64,000 nucleotides of DNA from the NCBI RefSeq assembly GCF_020217465.1, contig NZ_CP084115.1:806001-870000 (forward strand), written 5' to 3'. The position numbers were made by a program, and so were the translations under genes. The notes beneath the pieces were generated by a model. It saw only the letters and a list, made by a program, of their open reading frames with translations, did not search any database and was not told the origin of the DNA. The stretch comes from Cobetia amphilecti. GTDB taxonomy: Bacteria > Pseudomonadota > Gammaproteobacteria > Pseudomonadales > Halomonadaceae. Positions 28,794-36,297 of this stretch are shown here, piece after piece. Numbering within the stretch: position 1 is the first letter of the stretch; each line of letters opens with the position of its first letter.

Positions 28794-28877
28794 GGCGCAA
28801 GGATAGGTGCTGGGATTGGTGTAAGGGTAGGCGCAAGGACAGGTGCAGGAACCGGTGCAAGAACAGGCGCTAGGCAT
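28794..28877. repeat. 12-bp tandem repeat between mgtE and npr
   Basis: Seven consecutive degenerate copies with consensus GGYGCAAGGAYA fill 84 bp of the 383-bp spacer between npr and mgtE. No credible gene is present there. The rest of the spacer holds the mgtE promoter region and otherwise nothing I can identify. Confidence 0.92.
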
Positions 28878-29029
28878 CCTGCGCGAGCAGTTAATGGTGT
28901 TGCCAGGGGACCGCCAGAGGGGGCTGGCCGATAAGAGAGCGGGCCGAAAAGATAGTTGACCAAGAAGCGAGCTGGCTGAGGGAGGAAGGCTGAGCGCACA
29001 GCGCAAATGCACAGCGCTGTCAGTGGCGG

Positions 29030-29299
29030 TTATTCGTCTTCCTCGAAACGCGCCTCGAACAGCGCCTCGATGGCCAGCATCGCCTCATCGGCCTGTTCGC
29101 CCTCGACATCGATCAGCAACGTGGTGCCGCAGGGCGCGGCCAGCATCAGCAATGCCATCACATTGGCTGCATTGGCGCGTCGCTCGCCATGGCTGACCAT
29201 CACCGTCGCGCAATAGGGCGCACAGCAATTGACCAGCTTGGTGGCAGCGCGGGCGTGCAGCCCGCGGCGGTTGGTCAATGTCAGCTCACGAGAGGCCAT
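29030..29299 (-). CDS. npr: Phosphocarrier protein NPr (nitrogen PTS HPr)
   Basis: An 89-residue HPr-fold protein with the phosphorylatable His15 in NRRGLHARAATK. It carries phosphate between EI-Ntr and EIIA-Ntr (PtsN) in the regulatory nitrogen PTS. The ATG at 29299 has CAGGAG upstream and overlaps the rapZ 3' end by 14 nt. It is last of the rpoN-hpf-ptsN-rapZ-npr block, as in E. coli. Confidence 0.93.
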   Translation of the reverse strand: MASRELTLTNRRGLHARAATKLVNCCAPYCATVMVSHGERRANAANVMALLMLAAPCGTTLLIDVEGEQADEAMLAIEALFEARFEEDE

Positions 29300-30221
29300 C
29301 GCGATGCTCCTGCTGATGCTCTTGCTGATCACTTGTCTCACCCGCGTTGCTCAGCGCGGTGTGAATGCCCAGCTCGCGGTGACGCAGGCGCACCTCAGGC
29401 AGGCGCTCGGCGAAGTAGCTCGCCAGCTGCTCGCACAGGTAGACGCTGCGATGCTGGCCGCCGGTGCAGCCCACGGACACCGTCAGGTAGCTGCGGTTGC
29501 TGTCCTGATAGGCGGGCAGCCAGCGTTCCAGCCAGCCGGCGATATCGTCATGCATCGCCTGGACGGTGGGGTAGCGCTGCAGGAATTCGGCCACGCTGTC
29601 ATCGCGACCGGTATCGCCGCGCAGATTGATGTCCCAGTACGGGTTGGGCAGGCAGCGGGCATCGAACACCATGTCGGCGTCGGTCGGCACGCCATGCTTG
29701 AAGCCGAAGGATTCAAAGGTCAGCGTCAGGTGGCGGGAGCTGTGCTGGGCGACCTGCTCGGTGATCCGCGAGCGCAGGTCGTGCACGCTCAGGTTGGTCG
29801 AGTCGATGACCAGATCGGCCTTCTGGCGAATGGGAGCGAGCGTCTTCTGCTCGATCTCGATGGCCTCGGCCAGGGTATGGTCGTTGTCGCGCGTCAGAGG
29901 GTGACGACGACGGGTCGCCGAGTAGCGTTCCAGCAGCACTCGCGAATCGGTGGTCAGGTAGACGACCTGCACGTCCATGCCGCTCTGGCGGACGTTGTCG
30001 AGCAATTCGGGGAAGCGGGTCAAGGCTTCCGGCAGGTTGCGGGCATCGATGGAGACCGCGATGCGCCGACGCGCCGGGCTGTCCTTTTCGAGCTGATCGA
30101 CCAGTGGCGCCAGCAGCATGCCGGGCAGATTGTCGATGGCATAGTAGCCAATGTCTTCCAGCGCCTGGAGAGCGATGGATTTCCCGGAGCCGGAGCGGCC
30201 GCTGATGATCACGATCTTCAT
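29286..30221 (-). CDS. rapZ: RNase adapter protein RapZ
   Basis: A 311-residue P-loop protein with Walker A GRSGSGKS (residues 8-15) and the C-terminal GCTGGQHRSVYLCE signature. In E. coli RapZ senses glucosamine-6-phosphate and delivers the sRNA GlmZ to RNase E. Here only the protein is visible, and no GlmY/GlmZ was recognised in the window. Its C-terminal tail SDQQEHQQEHRD is encoded by a 12-nt repeat and makes it longer than the E. coli protein (284). Confidence 0.95.
   Translation of the reverse strand: MKIVIISGRSGSGKSIALQALEDIGYYAIDNLPGMLLAPLVDQLEKDSPARRRIAVSIDARNLPEALTRFPELLDNVRQSGMDVQVVYLTTDSRVLLERYSATRRRHPLTRDNDHTLAEAIEIEQKTLAPIRQKADLVIDSTNLSVHDLRSRITEQVAQHSSRHLTLTFESFGFKHGVPTDADMVFDARCLPNPYWDINLRGDTGRDDSVAEFLQRYPTVQAMHDDIAGWLERWLPAYQDSNRSYLTVSVGCTGGQHRSVYLCEQLASYFAERLPEVRLRHRELGIHTALSNAGETSDQQEHQQEHRDGLS
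29303..29338 (-). repeat. 12-bp repeat in the rapZ 3' end
   Basis: Units GATGCTCCTGCT (29303-29314) and GATGCTCTTGCT (29315-29326), then a decayed GATCACTTGTCT, encode the QQEH-type tail of RapZ. Confidence 0.8.
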
Positions 30222-30332
30222 GAAGTGCTCTCCAAGGGCGAGGTCAACGTCGAAAGAATGCAGGGGTGGGGCAGAAGGCTGCCCGCTATCAGTGCGCTGT
30301 ACGTCGGCCGATGGAAGGCCAGCAAGACGAAA

Positions 30333-30351
30333 GCCCGGACGATGTCCGGGC
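30333..30351 (-). terminator. Hairpin between ptsN and rapZ
   Basis: An 8-bp stem GCCCGGAC/GTCCGGGC with a 3-nt loop is followed on the minus strand by TTTCGTCTT. It may partly terminate the ptsN transcript before rapZ. Confidence 0.5.
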
Positions 30352-30358
30352 CTGTCAT

Positions 30359-30829
30359 TCAGCGCGCCGGTAATTCGGCGATGGCTTGGGTCAATGCCTC
30401 AAAGAGTGCACGCTGGCTGTCTGCCTGGCGCAGGGCCGAGCGATTGGTCGGGGAATTGAGCAATTCCGCAACCTGCCCGAGCAGCGTCAGATGGGTCTCA
30501 TCCGCTTCCTCAGGCACCAGCAGCACGAACAGCAGATCGATGGGCTCTCCGTCGATGGCATCGAAGTCGATGGGTTCACCGAGCTTCAGAAACGCAGCGA
30601 TTGGCGTCTTGCAATGCGGGCTGCGTGCATGGGGCACGGCCACACCGTGGCCAATGCCGGTCGACCCCAGTCTTTCGCGCCCGATCAGGCGCGAGAAGAC
30701 TTCCTGGCTATCCAGGCTGGGAATGTTCTGTGCGATGAAGGTGCTGAAGAATTCAAGCACCCGCTTCTTGCTCCCCCCGGGGACACCGTACAGCGTGCGC
30801 TCGGGGGGAAGGATCTGATCAAGTGTCAT
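30359..30829 (-). CDS. ptsN: PTS IIA-like nitrogen regulatory protein PtsN
   Basis: A 156-residue EIIA domain with the phosphorylated His67 in GHGVAVPHAR and the family region FVLLVPEEADETHLTLLGQVAELL. EIIA-Ntr receives phosphate from NPr and regulates potassium transport and other targets rather than sugar uptake. The stop is followed by about 140 bp with a hairpin before rapZ. The start lies 9 nt after hpf. Confidence 0.95.
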   Translation of the reverse strand: MTLDQILPPERTLYGVPGGSKKRVLEFFSTFIAQNIPSLDSQEVFSRLIGRERLGSTGIGHGVAVPHARSPHCKTPIAAFLKLGEPIDFDAIDGEPIDLLFVLLVPEEADETHLTLLGQVAELLNSPTNRSALRQADSQRALFEALTQAIAELPAR

Positions 30830-30838
30830 GGCTGAAGG

Positions 30839-31147
30839 TCAACGGGTCCCGGTGCCCTGAGAGCGAGCCTGGGACTTTTCCTTGTGTTTGACCAGCTGGC
30901 GATCCAGCTTGTCGGCGAGCGCGTCGATGGCAGCGTACATGTTGGGGTCTTCTGCCAGGGCGTGGAGGTCAGCGCCTGCCGCGTGCAAGGTGCAGGCAGC
31001 CTGCTGGCGCTCCTTCTCGATCGACAGTGTCACCTGAACATTGGTGATGTTGTCGTAATGCCGTTCGAGGCGAGCGAGCTTCTCGTTGACATAATCGCGG
31101 AGAGGATCGGTAAGTTCCACATGATGCCCGGTGATATTCACTTGCAT
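30839..31147 (-). CDS. hpf: Ribosome hibernation promoting factor (short HPF)
   Basis: A 102-residue short-form HPF/YfiA protein: MQVNITGHHVELTDPL, then EKLARLERHYDNI and the ALAEDPNMYAAIDALADKLDRQL helix. It binds the 30S decoding region to dimerise and inactivate ribosomes. The ATG at 31147 has AAGGAG at 7 nt. A GTG two codons upstream is less well placed. A minus-strand TACAAT box lies about 35 nt before the start. Confidence 0.94.
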   Translation of the reverse strand: MQVNITGHHVELTDPLRDYVNEKLARLERHYDNITNVQVTLSIEKERQQAACTLHAAGADLHALAEDPNMYAAIDALADKLDRQLVKHKEKSQARSQGTGTR

Positions 31148-31181
31148 GGACACGCTCCTTTATCCAGCGGGTTGCCATTCA

Positions 31182-31187
31182 ATTGTA
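31182..31187 (-). promoter_or_regulatory. Possible -10 box of hpf
   Basis: TACAAT on the minus strand lies about 35 nt upstream of the hpf ATG. No good -35 is present at 16-18 nt, so the promoter would need an activator or be weak. Confidence 0.35.
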
Positions 31188-31595
31188 ACCCTTTTTGACT
31201 ACGAGCAAACCCTGATCGGACGCTCTGCAACAGGCTTGACGGCCACCGTCTGGCGATGTTTTCGCACCCTTGCCAGTGGCATCAGATGTCGTGAGCGTCT
31301 GTACCGACAATGCCCAAGCTTTGCGCAAAGATCAACGCTGCGCTGCATCGTGGCTCAGTGCTTGTCTTCAACTCAGTGAGGGGTATCGGAGTGGACTTCA
31401 AGGGCACGTCTGGTGGGTGGTGCGTGAAAGACGCGCAAGAAGGCGGGTTTTCGTCGCCAATCCCTGCATGTACGTCGCCTTTCAGGCGCTTCGATTGCGT
31501 GGAGCAAGCGGCGTTCCGGGGGGGGGCTCCGGGTGTCATCCAGGTGCAATGCGCGCAAAAGTGACTTTAAAAACATGCGATTGACGGTGAATGAC

Positions 31596-31617
31596 GCTGC
31601 CGGAACGGCGGCTTTTT
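31596..31617 (+). terminator. Terminator-like hairpin on the plus strand in the hpf-rpoN gap
   Basis: Stem GCTGCCG/CGGCGGC (one G-U pair) with loop GAA is followed directly by TTTTT. Outer arms TGACGGT (31582-31588) and ACCGTCA (31618-31624) extend it. No recognised plus-strand gene precedes it, which suggests a small untranslated transcript. Confidence 0.5.
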
Positions 31618-31756
31618 ACCGTCATCCTGCGCGCCGTCATGGCCAATGACGGGCAATTGATGAGCGGTTGACGGCATGACAGAGCGCGCGACAGGCGTAC
31701 CGCTACCCGCGAAGTCAGAGGCTGATGAGCGGAAAATCCAGCGCTTGAGGTTGGCG

Positions 31757-31798
31757 GCGGCTGCCATTGTGGAGGTGAAAGCAGGGCATGGCAGCCGC
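31757..31798 (-). terminator. Inverted repeat just after rpoN
   Basis: Perfect 11-bp arms (31757-31767 and 31788-31798) with a 20-nt loop start 11 nt past the rpoN stop. No U tract is visible, so it may be a weak terminator or RNA-stability element. Confidence 0.4.
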
Positions 31799-31808
31799 AG
31801 GTGACGCG

Positions 31809-33257
31809 TCAGGCCAGACGCTTGCGCTCGCTGGAGGAGGGGATGCCCATCGCTTCGCGATACTTGGCCACGGTACGGCGTGCGACCTCGATGCCATCGC
31901 TGGCGAGCAGATCGACCAGCCGCGAGTCGGAGAGAGGCTTGCGGGCCGGCTCTTCCGCGATCAGCTTGCGGATGCGGGCACGAATGGCGGTGCTTGAGTG
32001 GGCGTCGCCACTGCCGCTGCCACCGACCTGGCTCGAGAAGAAGAACTTGAGCTCGAAGACGCCGCGCGGGGTGTGGATGTACTTCTGGGTCGTGACCCGC
32101 GAGATGGTCGATTCGTGCATCTCGACCACTTCGGCGATGTTGGCCAGAATCAGCGGCTTCATGCCTTCCTCGCCTTGTTCGAGGAAGTCGATCTGGCGCG
32201 TCATGATCTCGCGGCCGACCTTGAGCAGGGTGTCATTGCGCGATGACAGGCTCTTCATCAGCCAGCGCGCTTCCTGCAGGTTGTCCTTGAGGAAGGTGTT
32301 GTCGGCGGACTTGTCGGCACGCTTGATCAGGGCGGCGTATTCCGGCTGGATGCGCAGCTTGGGTAGCGCTTCCGGGTTGAGCTCGACCTGCCAGCCGTGG
32401 CGTGTATGGCGTACCAGCAGATCAGGGATCACGTAATCGCTGGCGGGCTCGCCCCAGGCGGATGCCGGACGCGGATCGAGCGCGCGCACCAGGCGGATGA
32501 CGTGATCCAGCTCGTCATCGTCAAGGCTCAGGCGGCGCTTGAGCAGCTTGCGGTCATCGTTGCCCAGTGCCTCGAGGAATTGACGTACCAGGCGGCGCGC
32601 CTGCGCCAGCAGCGGCAGATCATCCGGCAGCAGTGCCAGTTGCAGCAGCAGGCATTCGCGCAGATCACGAGCGAAGACGCCGGTCGGGTCGAACTGCTGC
32701 AGACGCAGCAATACCTGCTCGAGCTCGGAGGCCTTGAGGCCGGGCAGGCCCTGGCCGCGCAGGCCATCGACCAGCTCGTCGAGTGACAGGCTCAAGTAGC
32801 CTGCTCCGTCGACGGCATCGATCAGGCTCTCCGCCATCTGGCGTTCACGGCCATCGAGGTCGGTCATCGCCAGCTGCCAGCGCAGGTGGTCCTGCAGGCT
32901 CTCGACGCTGGTATTGCGATCGAAGTCCGGCCCTTCTTCACTCCCGCTGCCACTGCCGGAGCTGGTCAGGCTACCGGCGTGGTCCTGGTAGAGGTCCGAC
33001 CAGTCACTGTCGAGGGGGTATTCCTCGGGAATCTCGCTCGAGGAGTCGGCAGTGGAGATCTCGCTCGAATCCTGTGTCTCGACGACATCCAGCGACTCGT
33101 AGTCCTCGTCGAGCTCCAACATGGGGTTGGACTCGAGGGCTTGCTGAATCTCCTGACGCAGGTCGAGCGTCGACAGCTGCAGCAGCTGGATCGCTTGCTG
33201 GAGCTGCGGCGTCATGGTCAGCGAGGTGCCGAGGCGGAGTTGCAGGGTGGGTTTCAT
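31809..33257 (-). CDS. rpoN: RNA polymerase sigma-54 factor
   Basis: A 482-residue sigma-54. The N-terminal region I is Gln/Leu-rich (QLQQAIQLLQLSTLDLRQEI), region II is acidic, and the C-terminal RpoN box ARRTVAKYRE contacts the -24 element. The ATG at 33257 is used. A TTG at 33269 extends the frame by four residues, but neither start has a strong ribosome-binding site. It sits between lptB and hpf as in most gammaproteobacteria, but with a long spacer to hpf. Confidence 0.95.
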   Translation of the reverse strand: MKPTLQLRLGTSLTMTPQLQQAIQLLQLSTLDLRQEIQQALESNPMLELDEDYESLDVVETQDSSEISTADSSSEIPEEYPLDSDWSDLYQDHAGSLTSSGSGSGSEEGPDFDRNTSVESLQDHLRWQLAMTDLDGRERQMAESLIDAVDGAGYLSLSLDELVDGLRGQGLPGLKASELEQVLLRLQQFDPTGVFARDLRECLLLQLALLPDDLPLLAQARRLVRQFLEALGNDDRKLLKRRLSLDDDELDHVIRLVRALDPRPASAWGEPASDYVIPDLLVRHTRHGWQVELNPEALPKLRIQPEYAALIKRADKSADNTFLKDNLQEARWLMKSLSSRNDTLLKVGREIMTRQIDFLEQGEEGMKPLILANIAEVVEMHESTISRVTTQKYIHTPRGVFELKFFFSSQVGGSGSGDAHSSTAIRARIRKLIAEEPARKPLSDSRLVDLLASDGIEVARRTVAKYREAMGIPSSSERKRLA

Positions 33258-33413
33258 GGAGTCAGTCAATTCACGGCAAAGGAACGTGCTTACTACGCTA
33301 TACCGTGACTCGGGGCACTGACAAGTGGTTGTCGTGAATATTCAAGCAACTTGCATGCCATGTTTCCACCAAGGTGGTATGGACGTCATGCATGCGTCTG
33401 ATGTCAGACATGA

Positions 33414-33450
33414 AAAAGCCGCTACGCGATAAAATCACGCAGCGGCTTTT
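33414..33450 (-). terminator. Terminator between lptB and rpoN
   Basis: Stem AAAAGCCGCT/AGCGGCTTTT with a 17-nt loop ends in a run of U on the minus strand, 40 nt after the lptB stop. It separates the lpt unit from rpoN. Confidence 0.8.
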
Positions 33451-33490
33451 GAAGCTTTCGCCTCCGGTGGGCTCAGCGCATCCGCTGACC

Positions 33491-34228
33491 CTAGAGCGTG
33501 AACTCGTGGCCCAGGTAGACGTCGCGCACCTGCTGGTTGGCCAGGATGGAGTCCGCATCACCGTGGGCGATGATCTGGCCATCGCCGACGATATAGGCGG
33601 TGTCACAGATATCGAGCGTCTCGCGCACGTTGTGGTCGGTGATCAGCACGCCGATGCCACGATCGCGCAGTTGGCGCACGATGCTCTTGATCTCGCCCAC
33701 CGAGATGGGGTCGACGCCGGCGAAGGGCTCATCGAGCAGCACGAAGTCCGGCTCGGTGGCCAGTGCACGGGCGATCTCGACCCGACGACGCTCCCCGCCG
33801 GACAGGCTCATGCCGGCACTGGCGCGGATATGCGTGATGCTGAATTCCTCGAGCAACTCTTCAAGGCGTGCCTTGCGGCCATTGCGATCCAGGTCCTTGC
33901 GGGTCTCCAGAATCGCCATGATGTTGTCGGCCACCGACAGCTTGCGGAAGATCGACGCCTCCTGCGGCAGATAGCCGATGCCGGCGCGTGCGCGCTGATG
34001 CATGGCGGCAGCGGAGAGGTCCTTGTCATCGATGGAGACGTTGCCGGCATCGGCGCGCACCAGCCCGACGATCATGTAGAACGAGGTCGTCTTGCCGGCG
34101 CCGTTGGGGCCCAGCAGGCCGACGATGTCGCCCTGGCGGATCTCCAGCGAGATGTCCTTGACCACCTTGCGGCCCTTGTAGGCCTTGGCCAGATGGCGAG
34201 CGCTCAGCGTACGCGGAGTAGCAGTCAT
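33491..34228 (-). CDS. lptB: LPS export ABC transporter ATPase LptB
   Basis: A 245-residue ABC ATPase. Walker A is GPNGAGKTT (residues 40-48), the signature [15 protein letters not shown], Walker [14 protein letters not shown] and the switch His in [11 protein letters not shown]. LptB2FG extracts LPS from the inner membrane and pushes it along the LptC-LptA bridge. LptF and LptG are encoded outside the window. It begins 3 nt after lptA. Confidence 0.97.
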   Translation of the reverse strand: MTATPRTLSARHLAKAYKGRKVVKDISLEIRQGDIVGLLGPNGAGKTTSFYMIVGLVRADAGNVSIDDKDLSAAAMHQRARAGIGYLPQEASIFRKLSVADNIMAILETRKDLDRNGRKARLEELLEEFSITHIRASAGMSLSGGERRRVEIARALATEPDFVLLDEPFAGVDPISVGEIKSIVRQLRDRGIGVLITDHNVRETLDICDTAYIVGDGQIIAHGDADSILANQQVRDVYLGHEFTL

Positions 34229-34231
34229 GAC

Positions 34232-34810
34232 TCAGTTTTCCTTGCTGGCATTGGCGCCGCGCGGCGTCAGAGTCATGTGCACGCGACCGCCTTCGGTCTG
34301 CTGTGCCGTCTTGCTGTTGTTGGCGTTCACCTGGCGCTTGTCGAGGAAGTACTCCACGTAGCCGCCTTCGAAGGTGTCATCGCCTTTCTCGAGACGCGCG
34401 TTGCCGACCAGCTCCACGCGGCGCTCCAGCGCATGGTAGCGGATGGTGTCGGCCCAGCCCTTGACCAGCTTCTCGTCGGGAGCGGGCTGCTGTTCCAGGT
34501 AGGCACGTTTGCCGGTGGCCTTGACCAGCGAGATCTCGCCGCTGCCGGCACGGCTGATATCGACGCGACTGGCATCGAGTTTCATGCTGCCCTGGCGCAT
34601 CTCCACCTGGCCGGTGTAGGTGGCGGTACCGGCCTTGTCATCAAGCGACAGGGCGTCCGCGGCGATGTTGATCGGCTGGCTGGCATCGCTGTCCAGCGCC
34701 ATGGCGGCCGGGGCGAAGGTGGACATGCCCAGTGCCAGGCAGAGCGCCATGACACCGCTGTTGAGGGTCTGGCGACAGGCCGTCAAGGGCTTGCGAGTCG
34801 TGGAAGTCAT
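34232..34810 (-). CDS. lptA: Periplasmic LPS-bridge protein LptA
   Basis: A 192-residue secreted OstA-like beta-jellyroll protein. The N-terminal signal peptide ends near AAMA (residues 35-38). The mature part starts SDASQPINIAADALSLDDKAGTATYTG, the LptA hallmark (quoted in two parts: SDASQPINIAADALSL and DDKAGTATYTG). LptA monomers stack to carry LPS across the periplasm. The ATG at 34810 has AAGGAG seven bases upstream. The frame is open beyond it but is not supported. A 108-bp gap precedes it after lptC. Confidence 0.93.
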   Translation of the reverse strand: MTSTTRKPLTACRQTLNSGVMALCLALGMSTFAPAAMALDSDASQPINIAADALSLDDKAGTATYTGQVEMRQGSMKLDASRVDISRAGSGEISLVKATGKRAYLEQQPAPDEKLVKGWADTIRYHALERRVELVGNARLEKGDDTFEGGYVEYFLDKRQVNANNSKTAQQTEGGRVHMTLTPRGANASKEN

Positions 34811-34918
34811 GGTGGCTCCTTGGCATGACGGGGTCGCCGCCCGAGCAATGATGCCATCGAGCGGCAGAGAAGAAGGTGGTGCGGCGCGGGTCATGGCGTG
34901 ACGGCCAGCCCGGCGGGT

Positions 34919-35602
34919 TCATTCACCGCTGGCAGGCGCTGCCTCGAAGGTGCTGTTGACGCGCCCATCATCGGTGGTGGTGCTGTCGGCGCCCGAGTCG
35001 ATGCGCTCGGCTTCCTTGCTGGCCTCGCTCTGGCCTGTGCCGGGTTGCAGGACGCTGCGAACACGGCCCTGCAGCACGGCGGAATCCTGTGAGAGGTCGG
35101 CGCTGAAGCTGTCGCTTTCGACATGCTGGCCATTCTGGGTGATCACGACCGGCACGTCACTCCAGGCGCGATTCTGATCACGGCTGTAGTGCAGGACATC
35201 GGTATCCAGGGTCCAGCGGTCATCGGGCTGGCGCAGTCTGGCATTGCCCTCGAGGGTGAAGGTGTCGCCGCCGGCGCTCAACACGCCACTGTCACCCGTG
35301 GCATACCAGCGGCGGTCTTCACTGTCGTTGGTGCGAATCTTCGGGGTCTGCGCCCGGGTCACGTCATCGCCTGGCGTGTGCTCGATATGCGGCGAGGTCA
35401 TGGACTGGATCGCCACGCCGCGCGCATCGAAGCGTGTCATGTCTGCCCCGTCGAGATAGTAATCCGGCTCACTGCTGTCGACCTCGACATTGACGGTCGA
35501 TTCCAGGCTGTTGCGCTGCTCGATCAGCGCCAGCACGCCACCGACGAGCAGCAACAGCAGCATCAGCCAGAGACGCGGAGAAGGGCGGGGCAGACGTAAC
35601 AT
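34919..35602 (-). CDS. lptC: LPS export protein LptC
   Basis: A 227-residue bitopic protein with one N-terminal membrane helix (WLMLLLLLVGGVLALI) and a periplasmic LptC/OstA-like fold (EPDYYLDGADMTRFDARG, then LEGNARLRQPDD). It links LptB2FG to LptA. It overlaps the kdsC stop by one base. The C-terminal 30 residues are polar and acidic and extend beyond the usual LptC length (about 190). Confidence 0.92.
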   Translation of the reverse strand: MLRLPRPSPRLWLMLLLLLVGGVLALIEQRNSLESTVNVEVDSSEPDYYLDGADMTRFDARGVAIQSMTSPHIEHTPGDDVTRAQTPKIRTNDSEDRRWYATGDSGVLSAGGDTFTLEGNARLRQPDDRWTLDTDVLHYSRDQNRAWSDVPVVITQNGQHVESDSFSADLSQDSAVLQGRVRSVLQPGTGQSEASKEAERIDSGADSTTTDDGRVNSTFEAAPASGE

Positions 35603-36171
35603 CAGGGACGCGACTCCTGCAGGTAGGTATCCAGCACCGAGGCCCAGTGGCCCTGTGCCTTGAGCAGCAGATCACAGAGCTCGCGCACGGCGCCATCGCC
35701 ACCCTGGCGTGAGGTGACCCAGTTGGCCTCGCTCATCACGTAGGCCATGGCGTTGGGCACGCTGACGCCGAGACCGACACGACGAATGGCCTCGCGGTCC
35801 GGCAGGTCATCGCCACAATAGGCGACCTCTTCCAGCTCGATCCCGTGCTCGCGGCACAGGTCGGTCAGCGCGACCAGCTTGTCTTCACGGCCCTGGATGA
35901 CATCCTGAATGCCCAGTTCCTTGGCGCGACGCTCGACCATCGGCGAGCTGCGGCCGGTGATCAGCGCGACGCGAACGCCACTGCGCAGCACCAGCTTGAG
36001 GCCATGGCCATCCTGGACATGGAAGGACTTGGTCTCGACACCGTTGGCATCGTAGTGCAGGCGGTTGTCGGTGAGCACGCCATCGACATCCAGCGCCAGA
36101 AGACGCACGCGGCGTGCGCGGTCGATGATGTCCTGCGGATATTCTTCGCTCAGGGAATTCGTGTCGCTCAT
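35602..36171 (-). CDS. kdsC: KDO-8-phosphate phosphatase KdsC
   Basis: A 189-residue HAD phosphatase with the nucleophile motif DVDGVLTD (Asp28, Asp30), a later ITGRSSPMVERR segment and CGDDLPDREAI. It removes phosphate from KDO-8-P in lipid-A core synthesis. GAGGAG precedes the ATG. It sits between kdsD and lptC in the conserved order. Confidence 0.96.
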   Translation of the reverse strand: MSDTNSLSEEYPQDIIDRARRVRLLALDVDGVLTDNRLHYDANGVETKSFHVQDGHGLKLVLRSGVRVALITGRSSPMVERRAKELGIQDVIQGREDKLVALTDLCREHGIELEEVAYCGDDLPDREAIRRVGLGVSVPNAMAYVMSEANWVTSRQGGDGAVRELCDLLLKAQGHWASVLDTYLQESRP

Positions 36172-36297
36172 GGTCTTTCTCCTCGCACTCCGTGCATGCT
36201 TGACGCTGTCCTGTGAACGGCGCTGATGGGCGTTGAGCGGTGGCGTCTTGCCGGGACGATCTGCCGTCGAACAGAGACAGCGAACGCCCGCGGGAGT

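Larger units (their letters stand above)
31188..31808. other. Unusually long hpf-rpoN spacer without a recognisable gene
   Basis: About 0.6 kb separates rpoN from hpf, where related genomes have a short gap. Several open frames on both strands (for example 31270-31584 plus and 31282-31539 minus) match nothing I recognise and lack ribosome-binding sites. The right half contains a plus-strand terminator-like hairpin, five TGACGG/CCGTCA words and a long inverted repeat beyond the rpoN stop. Confidence 0.7.

Noticed and set aside
28794-28877. CRISPR-like array
   Set aside because: Units are 12 bp, directly adjacent and degenerate, with no spacers and no cas genes. The same applies to the other tandem tracts.
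28643-28999. Open frames in the mgtE-npr spacer with Gly/Ala/Pro repeats
   Set aside because: They are readings of the 12-bp repeat and lack start signals.
31270-31584. Open frame of 104 codons on the plus strand in the hpf-rpoN gap
   Set aside because: No ribosome-binding site and no recognisable motif, and other frames overlap it on both strands. Kept as a possible untranslated transcript only.
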